Assembly: GCA_029557025.1 (NCBI GenBank)
Contig: JAKPRU010001076.1
Coordinates: 1 to 11,744 of the forward strand
Source of the DNA: Candidatus Omnitrophota bacterium
Lineage (GTDB): Bacteria; Hinthialibacterota; Hinthialibacteria; Hinthialibacterales; JAKPRU01
DNA: 11,744 nt
Direction: 5' to 3'
The position numbers and the translations under genes were made by a program. Shown here piece by piece: positions 1-8,581 of this stretch (the first letter of the stretch is position 1; each line of letters begins with the position of its first letter). The notes below the pieces were generated by a model. That model searched no databases. It saw nothing but the letters and a program-made list of their open reading frames with translations, and was not told the origin of the DNA.

Positions 1-1299
1 GCACAGTTGTTTCGGCTGAACGAACGTCGCCGGGTAGCGATGGTGGGCTGTGGGGTAGCCGGAGCCATATCCGCCATCTTTAACGCGCCCATCGCGGGGA
101 TTGTGTTTGCCGTAGAAGTGATTATCGGCGAATGGACCGCCGTTCACCTGGTCCCGATCGGTATCGCCTCGGTGGTGGCGACTCAGGTCAGCCGGATTCT
201 TCAGGGCAACCAGATCCCGTTTGAGCATCGAGTTTTCAACATTCATACCCTGGATCTGATTTCGTGTGCGGGGTTTTCCATTCTGCTGACCGGGCTTTCC
301 GTATTGACTTGTGTGGCTCTTCCGGCAGTGGAAAGCCGGATGCGCCGCCTGTTTGCAAATCCCTGGCTGCGTGTGGTTGCAGCAGGCCTGGTGGTGGGCG
401 AAATCGGTTTTTTCTTTCCCGATGTGCTGAGCGAAGGCTACGAGTCCGTGCATCGGATTATCGAACAGATAGACCGGCCGGTATTCACGGCGGCCCTGCT
501 GATTGCGCTCATGAAAATCCTGGCCACGTCATTGACCTTGGGAACCGGCAGCGCAGGGGGGATATTCGCGCCGTGCCTGGTGATCGGCTGTTTCGCGGGA
601 GTCGCATATCGGGACATTCTGGCGTGGGCTTGGCCCTCGGTGGAATGGGTCGGTAGCGGCTGTTTCGGGTTGCTCGGTATGGCCGGAATGATCAGCGGTG
701 TGCTTCATGCTCCGTTGACCGCGATTTTTTTGATCGTTGAGATTACCGGAGGCTATGAAGTTATTTTGTCTCTGATCCTTGTGTCCGTATTGACCTCGGC
801 TCTCTCTCGTTTATTCGTTCCCGCGTCGGTTTATTATCAGGGATTGATCGAGCGTGGTCAGCTTCTTCGTCCGCGAACAGACGCCCGGCTTCTGGCGGAC
901 CTGGATGTCATGGAGGTAATCGACCGAAACGTTATCCCAATTCCGTCCAACATGCGTCTGCGTGACTTTGTGGATCGCGTGCGGAACAGCAATCATAAGT
1001 ACTTTCCGGTAATTGATCCGATTACGGGCGATTTCGTTGACATGATCTCCGTGGATCGCATCCGTTCCTACTTGTTCAGCCCGGAACTGTACGATGTAGT
1101 TCTGGTAGAAGAGATTACGGATGGAGTGCGGGAATGGGTGAAACCGGACGACAGCCTGATCGATGTCATGAAACGTTTCGACCGAACTCAATCATGGGTG
1201 TTGCCGGTGGTAGAGAACGGCAAGTGCCTGGGCATCATCTCGAAAGCCGCGGTGCTGAATCAGTACCGTACAGAACTGATGATTCAGGCAAGTTCGTGA
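1..1299 (+). CDS. ClC-family chloride channel/transporter with C-terminal CBS pair (5' partial)
   Basis: This is an integral membrane ClC protein that moves chloride or another anion across the cytoplasmic membrane. The frame is open from base 1 and the first segment is already a mid-protein motif, so the start and the gating-glutamate GREGP helix lie outside the window. Visible ClC signatures are FNAPIAG near residue 27, GSAGGIFAP near 184-191 (anion-binding loop) and a tyrosine in SVYYQGL near 279 that matches the central pore tyrosine. From about residue 300 to the end there are two CBS domains (for example YFPVID and SWVLPVVENG), which in this family bind adenine nucleotides and modulate gating. 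The residue aligning with the internal proton glutamate of antiporters is Val40 (FAVEVI), as in channel-type ClCs. The gene is convergent with the response-regulator gene about 120 bases downstream. Family assignment is secure; channel versus exchanger is inference. Confidence 0.93.
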   Translation, partial: AQLFRLNERRRVAMVGCGVAGAISAIFNAPIAGIVFAVEVIIGEWTAVHLVPIGIASVVATQVSRILQGNQIPFEHRVFNIHTLDLISCAGFSILLTGLSVLTCVALPAVESRMRRLFANPWLRVVAAGLVVGEIGFFFPDVLSEGYESVHRIIEQIDRPVFTAALLIALMKILATSLTLGTGSAGGIFAPCLVIGCFAGVAYRDILAWAWPSVEWVGSGCFGLLGMAGMISGVLHAPLTAIFLIVEITGGYEVILSLILVSVLTSALSRLFVPASVYYQGLIERGQLLRPRTDARLLADLDVMEVIDRNVIPIPSNMRLRDFVDRVRNSNHKYFPVIDPITGDFVDMISVDRIRSYLFSPELYDVVLVEEITDGVREWVKPDDSLIDVMKRFDRTQSWVLPVVENGKCLGIISKAAVLNQYRTELMIQASS

Positions 1300-1419
1300 T
1301 TTCCTTGTCCGGAATGGTCACCGGCAAGATGCTGGTGCCACCCGGAATTTCCCTCACCCCACCCCCCAGAGGCAGAAGGACAGGAATGGTCCCGTCACGG
1401 AAGGGCTAGACCTTCGGCG

Positions 1420-2259
1420 TCATTCCGGTTCTTTCATACACAAGTCCAACAGCGCCTCTCTCAATCGATCCACCTCGATTTCGAGTACTCGATACACCTC
1501 CGGCGCATTTTGCAGGGAGTTTTCAAGACCGAGCTTCTCCAATTTGAAAGCGGCTTTGTGGGCCGCGCGAGTGGCGAAATTGCCGATTGCGCCTTTCAAG
1601 ATATGGGCGCTTGCCGCTAGAGATTGCGCATCGTGGTTTTCGATCGCCTCTCGAATCCGGTCCATCAGCCTGCACGACTCTCGGACAAACATGGCGACAA
1701 TCTCACTCAGCAGATTCCTGTTATGATCCACACGGTCCATCAATTCCGGCACATCCAGTACCACATCAGGAACGTGATCAGGAACGTGCCCGAAACGCAT
1801 GGCAGATTTCTCGATCACGCCGGTATCGGCAGGTGGAATTGCGCGCGCAATGGCTTGTTCGAGATCGACTAACTGAATCGGTTTTGTAATGTAATCGTCC
1901 ATTCCGGCGACCAAGCACTTTTCGCGATCCCGGACCATGACACAAGCGGTCATCGCGATAATGGGAACGTGTGTTCCGGTTCCGAGTTCCCGTTTTCGAA
2001 TTTCGGATGTCGCCTGGTAGCCGTCCATCTCCGGCATTAGAACATCCATGAAAATTAAATCGAATCGGTTATTCTCTATACTATCCAGCGCTTCCAGTCC
2101 ATGCCGGGCGATGACCACACTGTGCCCTTGTCGGGAAAGCATCGCCGATGCGATTTTCTGGTTTACTATGTTGTCTTCTACAAGGAGGATATGAAGACCG
2201 GTGCGTTGAGGGGTGTCTGAAGGATCGCAGAGTTTATCTTGTTTGCCGAGAGATTCCAT
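1420..2259 (-). CDS. REC-Hpt phosphorelay protein (response regulator receiver plus histidine phosphotransfer domain)
   Basis: This cytoplasmic two-component protein has no kinase and no DNA-binding domain. From the ATG at 2259 it has 279 residues. The receiver domain spans about 22-142, with acidic pair E28/D29, phospho-acceptor D72 in FMDVLMPEMDG, switch threonine T104 and lysine K127 in TKP. The Hpt domain spans about 168-275, with phosphorylatable H219 in SAHILKGAIGNF. The opening LHILLVEDN and the DVPELMDRVDHNRNLLSEI stretch are typical of the tail of hybrid sensor kinases, so it is either a stand-alone relay between an unlinked kinase and regulator or a detached hybrid-kinase tail. The start is uncertain. 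The frame is open back to a TTG at 2343, but neither start has a clear Shine-Dalgarno; I prefer the ATG because it sits just before the receiver fold. Domain calls are firm; partner and output are unknown. Confidence 0.88.
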   Translation of the reverse strand: MESLGKQDKLCDPSDTPQRTGLHILLVEDNIVNQKIASAMLSRQGHSVVIARHGLEALDSIENNRFDLIFMDVLMPEMDGYQATSEIRKRELGTGTHVPIIAMTACVMVRDREKCLVAGMDDYITKPIQLVDLEQAIARAIPPADTGVIEKSAMRFGHVPDHVPDVVLDVPELMDRVDHNRNLLSEIVAMFVRESCRLMDRIREAIENHDAQSLAASAHILKGAIGNFATRAAHKAAFKLEKLGLENSLQNAPEVYRVLEIEVDRLREALLDLCMKEPE

Positions 2260-2365
2260 GTTCCCGATCGACCTTGCGTCGTGTGACCGGCCCTGGCGGA
2301 CAGGCAGAGATTTCCGTTCATCGGTGCAAATTACCGATGACAAATATTGTATCCAAAAATCCTGT

Positions 2366-2379
2366 CCACCCTTGGGTGG
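2366..2379 (-). terminator. Weak inverted repeat after the GH67-like gene
   Basis: A six-base inverted repeat (CCACCC / GGGTGG) with a two-base centre lies 40 bases past the stop codon at 2419. On the minus strand it is followed, after six bases, by five T residues. The stem is short and the T tract is displaced, so this is at best a weak intrinsic terminator. It could also be a small operator for the REC-Hpt gene. Confidence 0.25.
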
Positions 2380-2418
2380 TCTGTCTTTTCTCTCACGCCA
2401 GGAACAAGGCCGCTGTTT

Positions 2419-3126
2419 TTATTCGTTGACAATTACACACAGCTCGAAAGCATGGACATCCGAGCTGGGCAGGGGGTCGTCAACCAACACTTTCGCGGTC
2501 ATGTTGTTTGCCGGAGAGGGCGCCTCCATCATATAGATATATCCTCGGCCTTTCAGGCGACGGATGACATACTGCCCATCCTTCGGGAACGGAGCCAGAA
2601 ACTCCGTCCGGAGGTTACCCACGCCATCAGCGATAAAATGTTGGGCTTTATAGTCCTTTTCCGTGATGTAAAGCACGTCGCGTCCGTCCAGGGTTCCCGA
2701 CCAGCGGAAGACGGGTTTCGCGTTGGGGTGTTGCGCCAGGATCGCATCATCTTGTTTTGCGGCTTCCCGCATCATCGCATAAATCTCTTCCGCCGTGGGG
2801 GCTTCTCTCAATTCCCGTTCGGTCTTGCCTGGATTCTCATAGCTCCGTTGGGCAACATCCAGGAACACCTCAATGGGGGTAGTTCCGTAATACGGGTCAT
2901 GGGTGTCATGTTCGTGCAAAGCCTTTTTCAGGGCTTCGATTCGCTCGCCGAGCCGTTCCCGACGTTCCGGTGTGGGATTCTCGCGGTACGCGTAGCAGGC
3001 GAAAACCGCCGCCATGTAAGCCCGGTTGAGCTGCAGGGCATACACGCCGCGTTCCAGGTCGCGGCGGACCTGCGCGACCGTCTCCTGATCCTGCAAGTCA
3101 TCGGCGATGGCTGCGAAAGAGTCGCG
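2419..3126 (-). pseudogene. C-terminal part of GH67-like glycoside hydrolase, out of frame with its N-terminal part
   Basis: This reading frame carries on where the 3098-4843 frame is cut short. Skipping the single G at 3127 turns the upstream ending into SVWTERDSFAAIADDL and opens 235 more residues, giving about 807 in total. The first ~120 residues are helical and charged (RRDLERGVYALQLNRAYMAA, then ERRERLGERIEALKKAL). The last ~100 look like a beta-rich domain (WSGTLDGRDVLYITEKD, then FLAPFPKDGQYVIRRLKGRG). In GH67 enzymes the region after the barrel is also helical, so the first part fits; I do not recognise the beta-rich tail. The same frame is open up to 3276, but that stretch overlaps the upstream coding region and reads as nonsense. 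No ribosome binding site supports separate translation. Either the gene is broken or the sequence has an indel error. Confidence 0.65.
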
Positions 3127-4843
3127 CTTCTGTCCACACGGATATTCCCATGTCCATCTCATCCAGGGTGTCTTGAATCCACGGCTTGCACTGCAAATAA
3201 ACCTCAAAGAGGAACTGATCCTGCCCGGCTCCCTTGTCCCACGGCGGAATGCCCTTGAGGGCAAAGCGATCCACATAGATATGCGGAGAGGGATTCCAAT
3301 GTGTCACAGCCAGTGCACGGACATACCAGGCATTTCGGACAGCCTTATCCAGCGCCAGGAAAACATCGGCAACCTGTTGAGCATGTTTCCGCCCGAATTT
3401 CGTGGCCGCCCAATCGCAGACAACCTCCCGAACATCCGCCCCCGGATCCCAGGAAAACCGCCAGACCAGATACCGTGCCGCATCGCTCGGCGCATCGTCC
3501 GGTGTTCCACCGGCGTTGCTCACGCTAATGGCCCCTCGATTGAGCGCGAACTGCATTCCGCTTGCCACCCGCTCCGCGGCAAAGTCCATAATCGGAGCGT
3601 CCTTGCCGCGCTTAAACCGGGCCGTCTCCACTTCCACATTTGTCTTGTGCGGCGAGCAGCCGAAAGTTGGATTGAGTTGCTGGAACTGCCACTGATCCGT
3701 GCGCGTCAACTTGATCGAAACAATCAGGTTGTCTGTCGGAATCTCGTTGGTAAAGATCCGCTCATAAACCTCCGCGATACTGTGCTGCTCGTGGCTGTTG
3801 GTAACCCAGGTTCGATGGATGTATTCCTTGCCGAATTCCCCGACAATCACACCATGGCAGGTCTTCAGAATCTGTTGATAGATCAACTCAAACGAACGTT
3901 GCTCCCGTTCGCAGCGATGATGAACCAGATCAAATGATTTCATTTCGCCGCGCGGGATGATTTCGCCCGTGCGGACAAGGATTCCGTCCAGTTCCGGCAG
4001 GGCACGCAAAACGCTGCGCAGTTTCTCACGAAGCATCTCCCAGAGATGGGGATCTTGTGTGCAAAGTTCGGCGTGCGCTGCTTTAAGCCATTCATCACGG
4101 TAAATCAGTTCATCCCCAACGAGGAAGACTCTCAGCCCCAGTTCATGGGCCAGGCGGATGTATTCGCGGAAGGCTTCCCGGCGAATGAGAACCGACTCCG
4201 GCGGGGTATCCGGGCCGATCCACACCAGTTCATTTCGGTCGTAAGGAAGAAGGTCCGTCGCGCCGAATTGAATCGCGCTAAGAAACACCTCGCGCAACTT
4301 CTCTTGTTCTTTCTTGAATCCGGGATTCCCTGGATCGGCCAGGGCATTATCCGGCGGCGCCATGTTGTTGAGATGGCGTTCGAATTTTGGGAAACGGGTA
4401 ACATTCGATTCGGGGATTTCGCCGGTCACTTTGATTCTATCGGCAACCCACGCCAACCCGGCAGCCGCCCCCAAGGAGGAATATCCCAGCACCGTCCACT
4501 GCTTGCGGCCATTAACGGTTTTGCAGGAAAAAACAAACCCCTGCGGATGGCGAGGCGGCGGGGGACAGAGGTCAGCCGGACCCACATAGCCCATAATCGT
4601 GTCCGCATTTGCGCCGGAGTGCGGCACGAGGCTCCATCCTTCACGTTCCATTGCGGTGCGGAGGATGTCCATCATCCCCACAACCGCCGGGTGATCCTGA
4701 AACAGCGGGTGGATTTTCACCGCATATTCCTGGGCCGCGGGAACCGATAGAACAAACACAAGCAGGCATCCGACAAACAAAACCGCGACGAACGGCCCGG
4801 GAATGTTCTGAAGGCTCGTGGGATAAACTCTCCTGTCCATCAT
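3098..4843 (-). CDS. GH67-like (alpha-glucuronidase superfamily) secreted glycoside hydrolase, N-terminal and catalytic part, frameshifted
   Basis: Probable exported carbohydrate-active enzyme. The 581-residue frame has a signal peptide or anchor at about 17-38 (hydrophobic FVAVLFVGCLLVFVLSVPAA). A GH67/GH20-type N-terminal domain at about 40-160 includes LGAAAGLAWVADRI and GEIPESNVTRFP. A TIM-barrel follows with FGATDLLPYDR, FLVGDELIYRDEW, ILVRTGEI (E294, candidate acid) and IVSIKLTRTDQWQFQQLNPTFG-like residues near 374-395. That last stretch resembles the GH67 segment IKNGPIDFQ...PLFG. D383 and E404 or E406 would then be the paired catalytic acids. GH67 enzymes remove 4-O-methylglucuronate from xylooligosaccharides. 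The start has a good ribosome site (GAGAGGA at 4851-4857, seven bases away). The frame ends early at 3098 through a +1 shift near 3127. The gene stands alone, without xylan-cluster neighbours. The superfamily call rests on motif recall; substrate is unproven. Confidence 0.66.
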   Translation of the reverse strand: MMDRRVYPTSLQNIPGPFVAVLFVGCLLVFVLSVPAAQEYAVKIHPLFQDHPAVVGMMDILRTAMEREGWSLVPHSGANADTIMGYVGPADLCPPPPRHPQGFVFSCKTVNGRKQWTVLGYSSLGAAAGLAWVADRIKVTGEIPESNVTRFPKFERHLNNMAPPDNALADPGNPGFKKEQEKLREVFLSAIQFGATDLLPYDRNELVWIGPDTPPESVLIRREAFREYIRLAHELGLRVFLVGDELIYRDEWLKAAHAELCTQDPHLWEMLREKLRSVLRALPELDGILVRTGEIIPRGEMKSFDLVHHRCEREQRSFELIYQQILKTCHGVIVGEFGKEYIHRTWVTNSHEQHSIAEVYERIFTNEIPTDNLIVSIKLTRTDQWQFQQLNPTFGCSPHKTNVEVETARFKRGKDAPIMDFAAERVASGMQFALNRGAISVSNAGGTPDDAPSDAARYLVWRFSWDPGADVREVVCDWAATKFGRKHAQQVADVFLALDKAVRNAWYVRALAVTHWNPSPHIYVDRFALKGIPPWDKGAGQDQFLFEVYLQCKPWIQDTLDEMDMGISVWTEARLFRSHRR

Positions 4844-4897
4844 TCGGAGTTCCTCTCTTTATGTGTAATGGAAAGACAAGAATTCTGTATTTGCGCA

Positions 4898-4944
4898 GAA
4901 AAGGCAAGGGCCATTGAAGATTCCCATAGAATCCCCAATGGCCC
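4898..4944 (-). terminator. Intrinsic terminator of nifJ
   Basis: A two-tier stem-loop begins about 30 bases after the nifJ stop. The outer nine base pairs are GGGCCATTG/CAATGGCCC (4908-4916 with 4936-4944), followed by a two-by-two mismatch, an inner five base pairs GATTC/GAATC (4919-4923 with 4929-4933) and a five-base loop. On the minus strand it is followed by the T-rich TTGCCTTTTC. It separates nifJ from the GH67-like gene, which therefore needs its own promoter; I found no clear one in 4844-4897. Confidence 0.75.
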
Positions 4945-4973
4945 GCTATGCTGATTATGTGGGAACGTCTTAA

Positions 4974-7900
4974 TTAGACGATCTTGCTGTAATCAAGATT
5001 AGCCAGTTGCTCATACAGATGCCAACGCATTTTGACATCCCGCTGACCGAGTTCGAGCAGTCGCTGCGCCTCTTCCGGCTTGCTCTTGGTAAGGGTGCGG
5101 AAGCGGATCTGCTGGTATGCGTAATCCTTGTAGGAAATGGTCGGCGCTTTGGAATCCAGTTTAAGCGGATTCTGGCCTTGCTCCCGAAGGGCCGGATTGT
5201 AACGGTACAGAGGCCAGTGGCCGCATTCAACCGCCGCTTTGTGCGTATCCATGCCGGCCGTCATGTCTATCCCGTGAGCAATGCAGTGGCTGTACGCAAT
5301 GATGAGGCTCGGTCCGTTGTAGGCTTCCGCCTCAACAAAAGCGCGGACGGTCTGCAAATCGCTCGCGCCCATCGCAACCTGTGCCACATAAACATTCCCG
5401 TACGCCATCACCATCATGCCCAAATCCTTCTTGGACAGCGGCTTTCCACCGGCAGCGAATTTTGCCACCGCACCGCGCGGTGTCGCCTTGGACATCTGCC
5501 CGCCGGTATTACTGTAAACCTCGGTATCGAGGACCAGAACGTTGACATTGCGCCCGGAGGCCAGAACATGATCCAGGCCGCCGTAGCCGATGTCATACGC
5601 CCAACCGTCACCACCGACAATCCAGACGCTTTTGCGGATCAGGTAATTCGCCACATTTGCCAGACTTTTCGCTTCGGCGGTGTTGATTTTCGCCAGCTTT
5701 TCTTGCAACGCGGTAACCCGTTTCCGCTGAGCGGAAATCCCGGCTTCATCCGACTGATCCGCTTTCAGAAGGTTGTCCACCAACTCATCGCCGATCTGAC
5801 CGGCCATTTTGGTGAGCAATTCCCGGGCGTACTCTCCCAGCTTGTCCAGGGTCAGACGGAATCCGAATCCGAACTCCGCATTGTCCTCAAACAGGGAGTT
5901 TGACCACGCCGGACCATAGCCGTCCCGATTCACTGTCCATGGAGTTGTCGGCAGGTTCCCGCCATAGATGGAAGAGCATCCGGTGGCGTTTGCAATAATC
6001 GCCCGATCACCGAACAGCCGGCTGAGCAGCTGCACATAAGGCGTCTCGCCGCAACCCGCACACGCGCCGGAAAACTCGAACAGCGGGGTCATTAAAGCGG
6101 TTCCCTTGACCGTGGAAACCTTGAGTTGGCTGCGGTCGTATTCCGGCAGACTCAAGAAAAACTTGAAGTTTTCGCGTTCCGTCTCGCGAATAGGCGGCTG
6201 TGGGGTGAGATTGATCGCTTTGCGGGTCGGGTCCTGCTTGTTCTTGCCAGGGCAGGTGTGGACACACGCGCCGCATCCGGTGCAGTCTTCCGGAGCAACC
6301 TGGATCGTGAATTTTTTGTCCTTGTATTCCTTGCCCTTTGCGTCCGTGGACTTGAATGTCGGCGGCGCATCTTTCAAACAGGCCGGATCGTAAATGTTCA
6401 TCCGAATTGCCGCGTGCGGGCAAACCAGGGTGCATTTGCCGCATTGGATGCAAACTTCCGGATCCCACGCCGGAATCTCGAGGGCGATATTGCGCTTTTC
6501 CCATTTTGTGGTTCCCGTCGGGAATGTTCCATCCTTGGGAAACTTGCTGACCGGGATGGAATCTCCACGCCCCGCGATGATCTCCCCGGTAACCTCCTGC
6601 ACAAACGGCGGGGCCTCTTTCGGTACCGGTGGCGGCATTTCAATGGTGCTGGTCGCCTTCGCCGGAACCTTCATTTCATGCATGTTTTCAATCGCTTGAT
6701 CCACAGCGTTATAGTTCATTTTGACGATATCCTCGCCTTTTGCGCCGTAGGTCTTCTTGATCGCCTTTTTGATTGCCGCGATGGCTTCATCCTTCGGCAG
6801 GACACCGGAAATTGCGAAGAAACAGGTCTGCATGATTGTGTTGATCCGCGCACCCATGCCGGTTTCCCTGGCCACGGTGTAGGCATCCACCACATAGACT
6901 TTGATCTTCTTGTCGATGATCTGCTGCTGGACCTTCCGGGGCATCTTGTCCCATGTCTTTTCCACAGGGTAGGGAGAATTCAGCAGAAACACCGCCCCAT
7001 CAACTGCGTATTGCAGCATGTCGTACTTTTCCAAAAAAACAAACTGGTGACAGCCGATGAAATTGGCCTTGTTCACCAGATAGGTGGAATGGATCGGTTT
7101 GGGACCGAATCGCAAGTGGGATATGGTGACCGACCCGGCTTTCTTGGAGTCGTATACGAAATATCCTTGAGCAAAGTTCTCGGTTTCCTCGCCGATGATC
7201 TTGATCGAGTTTTTGTTCGCCCCAACTGTCCCGTCCGATCCGAGACCATAGAACATCGCGCGAACAACTTTTTCACCCTCCGTGCTGAACGAGGGATCAT
7301 AATTCAGGCTGGTGTGTGTGACATCATCCTCGATGCCGACAGTGAAATAATTCTTGGAGTCTTTCTTGGACAGTTCATCGAGGACCGCCTTGACCATCGC
7401 CGGGGTAAATTCCTTGGAGGAAAGCCCAAATCGACCACCGATGACTTTCGGCATGGCGCTGAGCGGACAGGTTCCATCAGCAAGACTTTCGCCCAACGCG
7501 GAAAGGACGTCTTTGTAAAGCGGTTCGCCGCTTGATCCCGGTTCTTTGGTCCGATCCAGCACGGCAATCGCTTTCACCGTTTTCGGGAGGGACTTCACAA
7601 AATGCTTCGTCGAGAAAGGACGATAGAGCCGGACCTTGAGGACACCGACCTTTTCACCTCTTTCCATGAGGTATTCCACGGTCTCGTGAGCGGCCTCCGC
7701 ACCGGAACCCATCAGGATAATAATCCGCTCGGCATCCGGCGCGCCAAAATAATCGAACAGGTGATATTGCCGCCCGGTGATTCCGGCAAACTTGTCCATG
7801 TATTTCTGGACAATATCCGCACAGCCGTTGTAATACGGGTTGACCGTTTCGCGGCACTGGAAAAACACGTCCGGGTTCTGGGCCGAGCCACGCAAAACAG

Positions 7901-8537
7901 GCTTGTCCGGCGAAAGGGCGCGCTGACGATGGGCATAAACCAGGCTCTCGTCAATCATCGCGCGCATATCGTCCTCGCTGAGTTTTTCGACTTTCATAAT
8001 CTCGCTGGAAGACCGGAATCCGTCGAAGAAATGAACAAACGGAACTCGCGCTTCCAGTGTCGCCGAATGGGCGATCAGGGCCGTGTCCATGATTTCCTGG
8101 ATCGAGTTGGAGGCAATCAGGCCGAACCCGGTGGATCGTGTGGCCATGACATCGCTGTGATCGCCGAAAATGGAGAGCGCGTGGGTGGCCACCGTACGGG
8201 CGGAGACATGGAACACCGTGGCTGTCAGCTCGCCCGCGATCTTGAACATATTGGGGATCATCAGGAGCAATCCCTGGGAGGCGGTAAACGTGGTGGTCAG
8301 CGCGCCGGTCTGCAAAGCTCCATGAACCGCGCCGGCGGCCCCGCCTTCGCTCTGCATCTCCACCACCGTGGGGACCGTGCCCCAGATATTCTTCACTCCA
8401 TCCGCCGACCAGGCGTCCGCCCATTCCCCCATAGTTGATGAGGGGGTGATGGGATAAATGGCGCATACTTCGCTGGTTTTGTGCGCGACGTATGCCGCCG
8501 CCTCGTTCCCATCCATCACAACCGTTTGACGTGTCAT
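4974..8537 (-). CDS. nifJ: Pyruvate:ferredoxin (flavodoxin) oxidoreductase, single-chain
   Basis: Cytoplasmic enzyme of about 1187 residues, the full family length. It oxidises pyruvate and CoA to acetyl-CoA and CO2 with reduction of ferredoxin or flavodoxin. Visible in order: the pyruvate-binding domain with YPITPSSTMGE near 28-38 (T31) and SARTVATHALS; the gamma domain with GLGSDGTVGANKNS near 425-440; a two-[4Fe-4S] ferredoxin domain with CIQCGKCTLVCP near 695 and CTGCGACVHTCP near 750; CAGCGETP near 823, which supplies cysteines of the proximal cluster; and the thiamine-diphosphate site with GDGWAYDIGYGG near 975 and LDTEVYSNTGGQMSKATPRG. The conserved C-terminal cysteine is in SHCIAHGIDM. 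All cluster cysteines appear present, so it should be active. The start at 8537 is chosen over the GTG at 8585 because GGAGG lies eight bases upstream and the family usually begins just before this motif. It appears monocistronic, with its own terminator. Confidence 0.97.
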   Translation of the reverse strand: MTRQTVVMDGNEAAAYVAHKTSEVCAIYPITPSSTMGEWADAWSADGVKNIWGTVPTVVEMQSEGGAAGAVHGALQTGALTTTFTASQGLLLMIPNMFKIAGELTATVFHVSARTVATHALSIFGDHSDVMATRSTGFGLIASNSIQEIMDTALIAHSATLEARVPFVHFFDGFRSSSEIMKVEKLSEDDMRAMIDESLVYAHRQRALSPDKPVLRGSAQNPDVFFQCRETVNPYYNGCADIVQKYMDKFAGITGRQYHLFDYFGAPDAERIIILMGSGAEAAHETVEYLMERGEKVGVLKVRLYRPFSTKHFVKSLPKTVKAIAVLDRTKEPGSSGEPLYKDVLSALGESLADGTCPLSAMPKVIGGRFGLSSKEFTPAMVKAVLDELSKKDSKNYFTVGIEDDVTHTSLNYDPSFSTEGEKVVRAMFYGLGSDGTVGANKNSIKIIGEETENFAQGYFVYDSKKAGSVTISHLRFGPKPIHSTYLVNKANFIGCHQFVFLEKYDMLQYAVDGAVFLLNSPYPVEKTWDKMPRKVQQQIIDKKIKVYVVDAYTVARETGMGARINTIMQTCFFAISGVLPKDEAIAAIKKAIKKTYGAKGEDIVKMNYNAVDQAIENMHEMKVPAKATSTIEMPPPVPKEAPPFVQEVTGEIIAGRGDSIPVSKFPKDGTFPTGTTKWEKRNIALEIPAWDPEVCIQCGKCTLVCPHAAIRMNIYDPACLKDAPPTFKSTDAKGKEYKDKKFTIQVAPEDCTGCGACVHTCPGKNKQDPTRKAINLTPQPPIRETERENFKFFLSLPEYDRSQLKVSTVKGTALMTPLFEFSGACAGCGETPYVQLLSRLFGDRAIIANATGCSSIYGGNLPTTPWTVNRDGYGPAWSNSLFEDNAEFGFGFRLTLDKLGEYARELLTKMAGQIGDELVDNLLKADQSDEAGISAQRKRVTALQEKLAKINTAEAKSLANVANYLIRKSVWIVGGDGWAYDIGYGGLDHVLASGRNVNVLVLDTEVYSNTGGQMSKATPRGAVAKFAAGGKPLSKKDLGMMVMAYGNVYVAQVAMGASDLQTVRAFVEAEAYNGPSLIIAYSHCIAHGIDMTAGMDTHKAAVECGHWPLYRYNPALREQGQNPLKLDSKAPTISYKDYAYQQIRFRTLTKSKPEEAQRLLELGQRDVKMRWHLYEQLANLDYSKIV

Positions 8538-8581
8538 TCGTGAAACCTCCATGATTCTTGGCCGGAACAAACCATATCCAT
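8534..8581 (-). CDS. Possible 15-codon leader ORF overlapping the nifJ start
   Basis: A short frame reading MDMVCSGQESWRFHE begins with an ATG preceded by GAAGGA six bases away, a good ribosome site. It ends in a TGA that overlaps the nifJ ATG (ATGA arrangement), which would couple translation of the two. I recognise no family. Short frames like this also arise by chance; only the ribosome site and the overlap argue for it. Confidence 0.25.
   Translation of the reverse strand: MDMVCSGQESWRFHE
8546..8550 (-). promoter_or_regulatory. Shine-Dalgarno of nifJ
   Basis: GGAGG on the minus strand lies eight bases before the ATG at 8537. It fixes the nifJ start and makes the 16 extra N-terminal residues from the upstream GTG at 8585 unlikely. 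It also falls inside the short upstream reading frame at 8534-8581. Confidence 0.8.

Noticed and set aside
1319..1337. Hairpin CACCGGC-aagat-GCTGGTG after the ClC stop as a terminator.
   Set aside because: The stem contains a G-U pair and no T-rich run follows on either strand; the facing GAAGG/CCTTC repeat near 1400 is likewise too short.
2347..3258. Long plus-strand frame of about 303 residues opposite the GH67-like C-terminal part.
   Set aside because: It mirrors the minus-strand coding region, has no recognisable domain, and the minus strand reads clearly as protein. It is an antisense shadow.
4844..4973. Searched for a promoter of the GH67-like gene.
   Set aside because: TTGCCT and TACAGA are present but only 12 bases apart and overlap the terminator tail; no acceptable -35/-10 pair was found.
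6126..7535. Long plus-strand frame of about 469 residues inside nifJ.
   Set aside because: It lies wholly antisense to a highly conserved PFOR coding sequence and shows no family motifs.
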